Below, one piece after another: positions 1 to 10,038 of a DNA stretch of 37,230 nucleotides. The notes beneath the pieces were generated by a model. It saw only the letters and a list, made by a program, of their open reading frames with translations, searched no databases and was not told the DNA's origin. Made by a program: the position numbers and the translations under genes. The stretch spans positions 146,187 to 183,416 of the forward strand of contig JBBHKE010002987.1 of NCBI GenBank assembly GCA_037447655.1, written 5' to 3'. How positions within the stretch are numbered: the first letter of the stretch is position 1; every line of letters starts with the position of its first letter. This DNA comes from Zygnema cylindricum (taxonomy: Eukaryota; Streptophyta; Zygnematophyceae; Zygnematales; Zygnemataceae).

Positions 1-29
1 ATTTTCCGTTTTCCCTTTTTTTGTCACAG

Positions 30-3000
30 CGGAGACACAGTGATATTCGTCCTCATGTCTATATCGACTATGCGATTAGTGCTTACGAATATATACGAGA
101 TAACTTCCCCTATTGGAATCGTACCGGCGGCCGTGACCACCTCTGGGTATAGAGCAACTGTTTCATTCGCCGTCTGTCATCATCTTTTTGTTTTGTTTTG
201 TTTTTATTAGTGATATTCTCCTTATTGCCTGTCATTGATAGTTGTCTGAAACCGAGTACATGTTTTGCGATGATGCGGAAATATTCTGCAGGAATTTTTC
301 TTCTCCTTCTCCTCTCCTTCTCTTTCTCTTTCTCCTTCTCCCTCTCCTCCTCCTCCTCCTCCTTTTCCATCTTCTTTTCCTTCTCCTTTTCCATCTTCTT
401 CTCCTTCTCCTTCTCCTTCTCCTTCTCCTTTTCCATCTCCTTCTCCTTCTCCTTCTCCTTCTCCTTCTCCTTCTCCTTCTCCTTCTCCTTCTCCTCCTCC
501 TTCTCCTTCTCCTTCTCTCTTTCCTTTTCTTTCTCCTCTGCCTTCTCGATCATCATTGTTGTCAAAACATCTTACATTTGTTTGTTTTTGTAAAATCGCA
601 GACTTTCCCTTGGGATGAAGGCTCCTGCTATGCTCCGAAAGTGATACGGAATAGTACGTTACTTTCATCGTTTGGGAATACTGGCACTAAATATAAGAAA
701 TCCACAACTGCATATGGTTCAGACAATTGGACTACCATCCCTTGGGAAATAAGAGGAGACGATCCTTGTTTCGATCCAGTAAAAGATATTGTTTTACCAG
801 CATGGAAAGCTCCGGTAACAGATCACATTAAAGGACGTTTATGGACCAGGCAAGTTGCGAATGATTTTCGTTTTTTGTTTTTTGTGTTTTCTTAATTCAT
901 CTGTCTTTACGGAAGTGCATGATTTTTTTGTTTTCTTGTTTGTTTGTTTGTTTTTGTCATTTTTTTTTTTATAATGCGCTTCATGTTTGTTGAACAGTAA
1001 CTAATTACTTGTACACTTGCAGATTGCAGTTTTCTTTTACGAGTTGGTTTGTGTAAAACTGTTTTTCCTTTTTTTCAAATGAAACTATGGGATTCAGTCC
1101 TCCTTTGTGGGTTCGATATTCCTATATTACTGAGTATGTGAAAGAGTAACCAAAACAATAATCTCTACGGAGTCGTAACGATTTTTTGGGAATGGAATCT
1201 TATGCTTGTGTGTGTCATGTAAGCCGTACAACTCCTCAAAACCCTAAAAACCCAAATCCCTAAACTTAAACCTTAAACCATAATCCTTAAAAAACTCTAA
1301 AAAGCTAGTAAATCCCGAAAACGAAAATGTTTCGCAATTGTCTTATGCAACAGACCCTTCGAGGAGAGACGGACTCTCTTTTATTTCAATGGACACTTGG
1401 GAGCTGAGTTTAATGACCGACCTGAACCCTTGTAGGTTTTTGTTTTGTTTTGTTTTTTTTTTAAGTATGGTGGGTTTTTTCTTGTTTTTTCTTTTTTTTA
1501 GCTATGGTGCTCGGGCATCAGTATCAACTTATCTTACTCATTGATAACACCATGAGTCATTATTAGAGTAAAGAAGTTATTAGCGTGGGATTTATACAAG
1601 CGTTATTAATTCTTATTCTGTTCTTTGTTTTTTGAACCGTTAAATGAATTAGCGTTGAGAACATTCAATGGGTATTATTAACGTTATTCTGTGGTCAAAT
1701 GGCAAAAAAGCCCGGCTCTGAATTAGTGTTATAAACAAGAAAAACATATTTACGTTTAGTCATCTGAGTCTTTTTGCGCCTCAATTATCTTATTCTTTTG
1801 AAGTTTATCTAATAGCATTGAACTGGAAGAAAGTCACAAAATGAACTCCTGCAATTCATCTGTTTTTACTTTTACTGATCCACAAAAGTGTCTGTCTCGC
1901 TCTTTTTTGGGCATATCTACATTACTGCTAGTTGTGTTTGAATTGAATTTACCTTCACTAATTTTTGTGATATACATTATTAAGGTGACCGGGTTCGATG
2001 ACGAGGAAGACTTCGGTTGAATTAAAATTTTGGTTGAAAAGTTGATTGCCTCTTAGAGTCAAAAACAGGAAATTAAAGAAAAAAAAAACAAAACAAACAC
2101 AAAAATAAAAACAAAAACAAAAATTTGATTGCCTTCTTAGAGTCAGAGCAGGTATTGGGAGAGGGGACAGGTATTCCATGGGGATTCGACAGAAAGTAGC
2201 ACATTATTTTGCATCCATAGAAAATAAGGATAACAGGACAGGAGTGAAGGCAGAGGAGGGAGTCATTGTGACCAATAAGCATGCTCCGGACTACGGACAA
2301 CAGGTGCTGTGGCTACATTTTTTTTTTTTTCTAAATCCTAACAAAACTCTGAAAAAAACCCAAATAGTTTTTTATGTTCAGGATTCTTGCTAACCTTCTT
2401 TTGCAAAGTAGAACCTAGTATGTAAAAAGGCTTTGGTGACCATGTAAAACACGTCTTTGTTTGTATTTCTTACTCACAATGTAATTTAAACTAATGTACA
2501 TTAAATAATAATGGTGTTTTCTTTGTAGAAATACACACATTCTGTTTGAGGAACATAACTGAATACATGCGTACAAAATTGTATTAAATTTTATGGAAGA
2601 ATTAAGCCAGATAAATTACACACAAATTCATTGTTACCAAATTTTAGGTCATTCTGATGCAAACAAAGACGCTTTTATATCTTGCTAAAGGCTGTTTTGT
2701 AAAATTTCGTTTAGAAAACTGTAGCCTTGTTTTGTAATGTTTTCTTTTTGTGAAGTTATCGGCAGTTGTGACTCTATCAAACTTATTATCCGCAAAGTGA
2801 ACTTTTTCTCATGAAAATGCTATGCATGAAAATTCCACGTGTGGAAGTACATGTACAATTTTTTCACAACTCTGAGTTCATTTTAATTACGGTATTCGCA
2901 CTAATCTTCCATGAAGAAAAACACCAAATCATTATTATAATAATATAATCATAAACATGATCCGTACCATAGACGCGAATAAAACAAAAAGGCTGCAAAT

Positions 3001-6000
3001 CGCTGTTGGAACGGTTCGCTTTTGACAGTTTTAGAGTGTTGCGGCGCTTGTTTTCAACGGTTCTTTGCGTCAAAACTCGTCAACGGCAATTCCTTCATGG
3101 ATTTCAAATTGTGAATGCAAAATCGCAACTTTGAAAAAGTAAAACCACGACATTTGAAGATATCACCCGTACACAATCGCAGGCGTGGCAGTGGTGTTAT
3201 AAGGAAGTTTCATACAGATTATGTCGCCACGTCCTAAACGTTGCATACGGAGTATTTGATGAAGTCTAGACACTTTTGATGATGTCATACGACGTCAACA
3301 GTAGTTGACGTCGGAACAAAAGTGTCATACATGTTTTTCTTGATGTTATTTTTCATGGAAGTTTAGCGTGAATACCGCAAATGGTATTTAAAAAAACCCA
3401 GTGAATTGTCAACATTGACTCAGATTGCCACCCTGGTCTCGAGGCATTCCTTCGTTTATGCTTTCACAAAACAGTCCATAATTTATAATTCTAGCAGGCA
3501 CTACTTATTTTGACTCCAATTGCAGGACCAAATTTAAAATTTGAACTCACACTGAACATTTGACAGTGAATTGTTGTTGCTCGAATGTAAAAATTATTCC
3601 TATTAATCGCGGAACTGTTTCTACAGTTATCGGTATATGACGTGCCAGGTTTAGGGTGCATGGGATGTTCCTACAGAAGTTTCAGAAATAACATGATAAA
3701 CCTAAAACATAATGTTGTACATTGCAGTGAATTCTTAAAAACTATTGCAACGTAGACATTTTTGCTGTATCGTATCGAGGCGTCTCAGATTCATTTAGTA
3801 TCGTGACACTCTATTTCTTGCAATATCCTGATACAATACGCGATACAAATACAAGTAGCTTTGTATCACAATATTTATCGCAATACACGTTCAAGAAATT
3901 GAACAAATTACTGGCACTGAAAGGTACTGAAGAAAGAGTTGTTTGGGCCATGTAGAAGCTTTCAGACCTCTTAGCCCAAAAGTCAGGCACGACAGAAATT
4001 AGGAGAAGTGAGTTGAGGAGGGAACCAAAGTCCAAAATGACATTGGATGAAGAGAGGAAAGGTGGTGGAAAATTCGCTGGCACTGTTGTCAGATCCCCTG
4101 TGGAAACCTTGCGGCACTTAATCTGTTTGTTTTAATTCGTTGAATAATGATACATATTTAAGCTTTCCTACTTAGGAAACCGAAGCGTCGACCAAAAATT
4201 AGACGGCTGTGATCGCCTTTTAGCATGAAGTACTTCTTTTCTTTTTCCTTCGATGCTGTATTGAATATCGTGCTTGATACGAAAACCATTAAAATACCGC
4301 GTATTGAGGACGGAATTTATAACTCGTATCTAGGACTTTGGTCGTTTTCTGTGCTGTGTTCCGGCTGTCCTTGTCTTGCTTCCGTGGACACAAATGTGTA
4401 CAATATATATAATATCTGTGTAAAAGATGAAAAGTGAAGAGGAATCGGATTGTTTTTTTTTTCTTTGTGTTCCAGCTGTCGTCCTCTCGGTTCTGCGGCG
4501 TGTTCCCTGGCGATGGCTTCAGTGCTCGCATGGAGGATAGCATCCTCCACGGCTGCATTCCGGTCATCATCCAGGATGGCATCCAGATGCCATTCGAAAA
4601 CGTCCTAAACTACTCCACCTTCGCAGTCAGAATCATGGAGGACGACATCCCCAACATGATCGACATCATTAAGGTTGGTTTTGGAGATTTTTTTCTTAAC
4701 GAGACTCCCTCTCGCCCTCCCTCCCGTTTTTTCTCTCTCTCTCTCCCCTCTCCTTCTCCCTCCTTCTCCCTCTCCCTCTCCAAAGTATCACTCTCCTTCC
4801 CCCTTCCGACTTGCCCTCTCCCTCCTCCTCCCCTCCCCCCTCTCCCCCCCATCTCCTCTCTCCCTCCCATCCCCCCGCTCCCTCTCCCTCGCCCTCTCCC
4901 TCTCCCTCTCGCTCGACCTCCAAACGATCCTATAATCTCACTCCCTCTCGTCTTCTCCGACCCTCTCCCCCTCTCGCTCCCTCTTCCTCTCCCTCTTCCC
5001 CTCCGAGTATCGAAATTGATTGGAACCCAAAAGAGAATTCGGATATTTTAAAAAGAAAATCGAGTGATCGAGATCGGTCTCTCTCTCTCCCCCTCTCTCC
5101 CTCTCCCTACCCCTCTTTCCCTCCCATCCCACAAGACAGACTTCCGAGAGGATTTAGCGAAAGTTCTCGAAGACCCACGTCTCCTTCTTCCCACTCTCCC
5201 TCTCCTTCTCTTACTCCTCCTTTCCCTACCTCTGTCCCTCCCTCTCCCCCTCCCTCGCCCTGTCCCTCCCCCTCTCCCGCGCTCTCTCCCTCTCCCTCCC
5301 CCTCACCCTCTCTCCTCTCCTCTCCCCGTACCTCACCGACTCTCGCTCTTGTACTCTCCCTCTCCCTCTCTCTCTCTCTACCCACAGGCCATTCCCGAGG
5401 CTCGGGTGCGTTCCATGTTGGATTCCGTTCGAAGCCTCTGGCAACGATGGACTTACCACTCCTCGGCCCGACTTCAGGGGTGGAGGGAGAGGGAGTGGTA
5501 TGGACACTCTCTCCCCTGGGCTTTAGCAGTGGCGGAGATTGAAGAAGATGACGCGTTTTCCACTCTACTTCAGGTCGACTTTTATTTTTCCCACTCTTTT
5601 CCTCTCTTCTCCTCTTCCTCTGTCTTCCTTTCTCTTCCTCTCTCGTGCTATTTTTCCTCTTTCTTCCTCTCTTCTCTCTCCTCCTCTTCTCCTCTCTTCT
5701 CATCTCTTTCTCTATCTTCTTGTCTCTTCCTCTTTCGTCCTCTCTCTTTTCCTTGTTTTTTCTCTCCCACCCTTTCCTTTCTGTGTCGATGGAAGATGTT
5801 TACGGAAGATGTTTTGTGTTTTTGAGCTGTTCTATGTTGTGTTAAAATGTTGCAAGTTTTCTGTGAATACCATTGGTTTTTCATTGTTTAATGAGTGTTT
5901 TGACACGTAGATGAGATCGAGCAACTTTTATGATTTTTCACTTAGCATTTTGATTAAAATAATTTACAAAATCCTGAAAATTTATAGGTGACTAATCTGT

Positions 6001-6218
6001 ATTTAATAATTCTATAATTAATGGTCTTTTGAATGGTAAATTATTAATTTTGTCGGTGTGATGTGACTGTTTGTGAAGGGCCTATCGACATGTTGTACTC
6101 CTGTACTTTCCGTCTTTTTGTATCCTCCCCTACTTTCTGTAGTTTCCATTTATGTTTTACGTCTATATATATACATATATATATATATATAATGTATACA
6201 TAATAATATATATGCATA

Positions 6219-6249
<31 letters not shown>

Positions 6250-6511
6250 ATGTTTAATAATAATATGTGTGTGTATATATGTATATGTAATAATAATATG
6301 TATGTAATAATGTATGTGTATATATAATAATAATAATGTGGGTGCATGTAATAATGCATATATAATGTATATATGTGCATAGTAGTGTCATAATATGTGC
6401 GTATGTATGTCTGTATGCATATGTGCAATATGTAATACAATAATATGTCAATACGCTATATGCACCCCATAATAATAATATATGTATATAATCTATAATA
6501 TCCTAATAATA

Positions 6512-6542
<31 letters not shown>

Positions 6543-6622
6543 CATATATATACATATATATACATATATATAATATATATACACATATATATATATATAT
6601 ATATACTATATATATTTATATG

Positions 6623-6683
<61 letters not shown>

Positions 6684-6984
6684 GTGTATATGTATATGTG
6701 CATATACATCTTTATGGCTTCAAGTAAGTCACAGTTTCTCACTTCAAAGGGCACCAATTTTGACTTTATAGTCTGAAACTTAAGTCAGTTTTTGTGAAAT
6801 TTGTGAAGTTTTTAATCAGTACTGTTTTTTTTATAAGAGGTGTAAGACAGTCGTACTTACGAGTTATTTTTTGCGACGAGTGTTTCAGGTACTCCACTAC
6901 AAATTGTACAACGACCCGTGGCGAATAGAACAAGTTTCTCAAAAAGTCAAAGGAAAGAAAAAGTTTGAAAATTGTTATCCGTGA
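30..6984 (+). CDS. Exostosin-like GT47 glycosyltransferase, 3' part (7 exons, 5' end outside window)
   Basis: Exons: 30-146, 602-849, 1354-1431, 2171-2303, 4476-4673, 5388-5573, 6889-6984 (TGA 6982-6984). All phases agree and give 351 residues in this window. The gene is recognised from [14 protein letters not shown] (exon 1), [14 protein letters not shown] (exon 2), [15 protein letters not shown] (exon 3), YSMGIRQK (exon 4) and [20 protein letters not shown] (exon 5). This is the exostosin domain in its usual order, and the last motif is very like that of green-algal exostosins. Exons 6 and 7 carry the usual C-terminal part, ending ENCYP. Family members are Golgi type II membrane or secreted enzymes that build cell-surface or wall glycans; the substrate here cannot be told. 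The N-terminus, with any signal anchor or EGF repeats, lies left of base 1. TGTAA at 7026-7030 is a weak candidate poly(A) signal. Exon 3 is supported mainly by phase and by its strand-like motif. Confidence 0.88.
296..545 (+). repeat. CTTCTC-type hexamer array in exostosin intron 1
   Basis: Almost pure pyrimidine tract built from CTTCTC, TTCTCC and CTCCTC units, with a few CCATCT interruptions. It lies between the exon 1 donor (147) and the exon 2 acceptor (601). The long open frames across it on both strands are repeat artefacts (Ser/Phe or Leu runs, or Glu/Lys and Gly/Glu runs). Confidence 0.9.
850..851 (+). other. Non-canonical GC 5' splice site after exostosin exon 2
   Basis: Exon 2 ends ACCAG and the intron begins GCAAGT. 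Splicing here leaves phase 2, which joins the A at 1354 to make an Arg codon followed by [11 protein letters not shown] in the correct frame. The nearest GT (854) would give phase 0 and break the frame of exon 3. GC-AG introns with a strong flanking consensus are a known minor class. Confidence 0.65.
1230..1300 (+). repeat. Degenerate telomere-like CCCTAAA repeats in an intron
   Basis: Variants of CCCTAAA (CCCTAAAAA, CCCTAAAC, CCTTAAACC) lie in exostosin intron 2, just upstream of the exon 3 acceptor. They are short and irregular, so they look like an old interstitial telomeric tract or chance A/C-rich sequence. Confidence 0.45.
2040..2170 (+). other. Duplicated 3' splice-site region before exostosin exon 4
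   Basis: A block reading TTGATTGCC-TCTTAGAGTC ending in CAG occurs at about 2042-2068 and again at about 2125-2151. A third CAG closes the true intron at 2168-2170. Only the acceptor at 2170 joins the phase-2 end of exon 3 in frame (Leu, then YSMGIRQK). The other two are decoys unless used in alternative splicing. Confidence 0.6.
2304..4475 (+). other. Exostosin intron 4 (2.2 kb), partly unlike the other introns
   Basis: No coding exon was found. From about 2580 to 4200 the sequence is not strongly T-rich and holds few homopolymers, unlike the other introns. A stretch near 3770-3900 is rich in TATCG/GATAC motifs similar to those of the inverted-repeat element at 23283-23769. An inserted, decayed repeat is possible, but no clear terminal repeats were seen. 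Confidence 0.4.
4700..5380 (+). repeat. CCCTCT-rich pyrimidine tract, exostosin intron 5
   Basis: Nearly the whole intron is C/T (CTCTCC, CCCTCT units). It is broken only by short purine-bearing stretches near 4915-4950, 5005-5075 and 5140-5185. The tract runs up to the exon 6 acceptor, so it may itself act as a very long polypyrimidine tract. Overlapping long frames are repeat artefacts. Confidence 0.85.
5580..5790 (+). repeat. TCTTCC/CTCTTC pyrimidine tract, start of exostosin intron 6
   Basis: Begins directly after the donor at 5574 and continues for about 200 bases as CTCTTCCTC-type repeats. Confidence 0.8.
6160..6700 (+). repeat. Compound TA / TAATAA / TATG microsatellite
   Basis: AT-only and near-AT sequence with TA runs, AATAAT blocks and TATACATA variants, inside the last exostosin intron. 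It has no coding meaning on either strand. Confidence 0.9.
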
Positions 6985-9283
6985 ATTTCTTTTTGATTAC
7001 TTAAATATTTTATTTATCTTAATCATGTAATGTCCCTTGTTATTTTTGAACATTAAATTGGATTTTACCTTGCTCAATCGAGAAATAATATTGCACGTTT
7101 TCTATATCGAACTAGTTTGTTGCAAAAACGTTGACATCAAAAAAAAAAAAAAAAGGAAGTAAAAATGGGCAAATGTTTTTAGGCTTTTACTTTAAGAAAA
7201 AATATTTGTGACTCTTAAATGGACTCAGAATAGGATTGCCTCACCCGTTACTTCAAGACCACCCTTTTTTTATTATTATTAAATGCGGTCGATCATAGGT
7301 TTAATGTGCGGAAACAACTGGAGTCGTTATGTTTTGTTACTCCGTACACCACACTTACTATACCGGTTCTTCATGTACACTAACCGCATTTTACAAAAAA
7401 GCAGTGCATAGCAATTCCAATTGTTTCAGCACGCTAAGCCTACGGAACAAAATTACAAGATCAGTTAATCTAAATCTTCAAGTGCTCGATGCTCAAGGCT
7501 TTCATTTGCTCTGTTGCTCACATATGAGAGTACAAACTATAATCTTATGAGAACGAACATATATGAGAGAATGGACTGTTACGCTAATAGAACGAACATA
7601 CATGAAGAACAAACTTTTGCCTGTAAAGGGAGACTCCCTCCCGTTAGACACGTGCACCATCAGGTCTACATCCTCCTTTCCTTGCCAGTCAGAGGTTTTT
7701 CCTCCTTGGGATCAGACTCCAAAGGAGGAGGAATGGGAGGCTCAAAAGGATCGTAAATTGGGTGACCACTTCCCATTGCTTCAGGAGTTGTTTCCATAAG
7801 AAGTAGGTTTCCTCGGTTCCAACAATTTTCCTCATTTCTGACAACCTTCGGATTGGGGACCAGAAGAAAAGTGTTAGCCCCGCCAGATATGTCGTAGAAA
7901 TTGGCACCTTATCGTTCCTCTCGTTTGGTCCCTGCTCCCACCTGTCTCGGGTGGATGGTTGTTAGTCTTGATGAGATATCTCGGTAATCTTAATCTCGGC
8001 TCCCCTTCTCCTAACTTCGGTTGCTCGAGGAGCACAATCGCACAAAAAAATGTTTTCAATTGTTGGCGTCGCTTGTCCAATTTATCCATACTCCCAAAGA
8101 TCTCCAAAGTAAAAGTCGTAAAATGGTTAGGTGGTGCTCGGTGAGTGTCGTCATTTTCCTCTAAATCCACTCTATGTAAGCATTAAACCTAACCCCATTT
8201 GGCCTTGCCGCACGTGTTGATAGGATTTATTTGAACTTCATAACCCAAAAACCTTCTCGTGCCATGCAATAAAATTGAGCCCACTTGAGGGTGAGGGGGA
8301 CCTCTAGAGTGAGGGAGAGGCATTTTAAATGTGAAATTTTACGTTTGACCTATGGCCAAGTTCACCTCCCACATCCTCCATTGTATCTCAAGCTAACTCA
8401 TGTGACACCGTGCACTCTCCCCCATGTGAACAACAAAATAAGTGCACACCTTATGCATTGACGGGTTACCAAAGACTCAAGTTGGGCTCCCTTGTAGTGA
8501 AGGCCACAGTAGACTAAGCCGTAAACGAATGGCTCAAGAAAATTCTAGAGGAGTCGAACGAACCATTCCAAACATTTAAGTTGTGACAAGACGAGCACCA
8601 AAAGTTGGTCCGAAATAAGAAAGAAGAAGTGCACTTGTTTGCGGTGAAGGCATCGCCTTAGAATGTTCTCAAGTTAATTGGCGACTACTTGATCCATTAT
8701 GGTTTCGGTTAAGGAACGGGAAAGGCAAGACGAGGTCTTGACTTCGGGTGGAAAAAGCAAACGGATAATAAAGTGATTGTCAAAAAGATAATGAGCCTTC
8801 GATCGAAGACGAGACGACATGGGTTACCCAAGCGTTATCTACCCAAAAAATATAAAATCAACTAATGTTCAACTTCCCACATATGTGGTCAAGGTCATCC
8901 TCACTTTAAATATCAAACATAAGACCTCTTGCAGTAACCAATCGACTAATTTTTTGAAGGCCATTAATCCCTCCAGATGGTAAAAAATGCCTGAGCCAAG
9001 ATGCCTGGGCTTACAAGCTGGTTGGGAATGGCAAAAAGACGATCGTCGAATTTGGTGAGAGAAGTGAGAAAAGAGCGGGTTGGTGGTAGAGTGCGGGCCA
9101 AGTGGAGTGGACATTGAAAAAAGCAACGGGACAAAATTGCAAACACCACTTAAGAGTTAGGAAGCTTTAGAAAGTCATTAGAACAATCGAGGTGAAGTCG
9201 TGGGCTCCCACGAGGCAACCTTATGCCTATATTCGCTTTTGGGAAGCACTGATGATAAATAACCTTGTAGATAGCATGCCACA
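6985..9283. other. Intergenic region with a compositionally distinct block (about 7330-9280)
   Basis: After the exostosin stop there is a short AT-rich 3' region. From about 7330 the DNA becomes balanced in base composition and almost free of homopolymers, unlike the surroundings. Frames are short and interrupted on both strands; none was recognised. The longest minus-strand frame, 8170-7874 (98 residues), has no known motif. A decayed transposable element is the simplest guess, but no LTR or transposase motif is visible. Confidence 0.4.
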
Positions 9284-9625
9284 GGATAAATTAAAAAGCA
9301 CGATGGTAAACCATCTGAGTGATTTCAGCACACAGGTCAATGTTTCACGAAAATACAGGTCCATTTAAGGTTCACAACCTTGTACTCTAAAGTACTGTTT
9401 TCGTAGTTATTTAATTGGGTCGGGGTTGGGGTTGTAGTTCTGGCTTTGTCAATTGTCGTGCTTTTCATTTTGAGTTTGGGTGCTTTTATTTTCCTTGTTG
9501 TTGTTTTCTTTTTGTTTTTGTGCTGTTATTTTATTCCCCTGCTGGTAGTTTTTCAGTTTCGGCCATGCCACCCCTTTTGTACCCCCGGACTCAGATGGTT
9601 TACCATCGTGCTTTTTAATTTATCC
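9284..9625. repeat. Perfect 36-bp inverted repeat, 270-bp spacer
   Basis: Bases 9284-9319 are the exact reverse complement of 9590-9625 (arm core ATGGTAAACCATCTGAG). No clear target-site duplication flanks the arms. It could be a small non-autonomous DNA transposon (MITE) or another foldback element. It lies 400-740 bases upstream of the WASHC5 start. Confidence 0.75.
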
Positions 9626-9753
9626 TTCATTTGTCACTGTAGTTGTGGAAAGGTACAGACTAGGTTAGCACTTTAGTTTGGAAGTTTCATGAGGCAATAA
9701 GAAACTATAAGCACACAATATGCTCTACTTGCAAATAAAAATAGCTCGCACAG

Positions 9754-10038
9754 TATGCTGGTTTCGTGCGGTAAACGTTTAAAATAATGTTCGCACTATT
9801 CTATCTTAAATTCTTAATTCTAGAATTTGTCCTACGTGTCCGATTAACGATTAGGGTTTGGGAGCGCCATTGTCGCTCTCGCCAACCGCCAAGGGAAGGC
9901 GTTCGCACGGTAGGCTGTTTTCGTGCGATAGAAGTATTTGTTTGTCGTACTTTAAAGTTATTAGGGTTTGTTTTAGGGTTTGTTTGCACTTGTCCGATTA
10001 GGGTTAGGGTTTGGGAGAGCCATGGTTGCCCTTGCCAG
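9754..10038 (+). promoter_or_regulatory. Tandemly duplicated leader/promoter of WASHC5
   Basis: Two diverged copies of roughly 130 bases: 9754-9884 and about 9903-10038. Shared landmarks are TCGCAC..GTA.GCTG..TTCGTGCG at the left and TGTCCGATTA...TTAGGGTTTGGGAG.GCCAT at the right (9837 and 9991). The second copy has GCCATGG with the predicted start codon at 10022. The first copy reads GCCATTG, so it has no ATG there. Both contain TTAGGGTTT motifs; in land plants such telo-boxes are promoter elements, but a role here is inference. Confidence 0.55.

Noticed and set aside
110-895. Long overlapping frames of Ser/Phe, Leu or Glu/Lys/Gly on both strands
   Set aside because: They are translations of a pyrimidine hexamer array inside an intron. 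Only the part from 602 onward is a real exon.
1108-2000. GGGTTCGAT-like words suggesting a tRNA T-loop (near 1109 and 1990)
   Set aside because: No matching acceptor, D or anticodon arms could be found around them.
4610-5825. Several 65-250 residue frames rich in Pro/Ser/Leu or Arg/Glu
   Set aside because: CT-repeat artefacts overlapping true exostosin exons 5 and 6, which use other, shorter stretches.
6150-6757. Tyr/Ile-rich frames
   Set aside because: Translations of a TA microsatellite.
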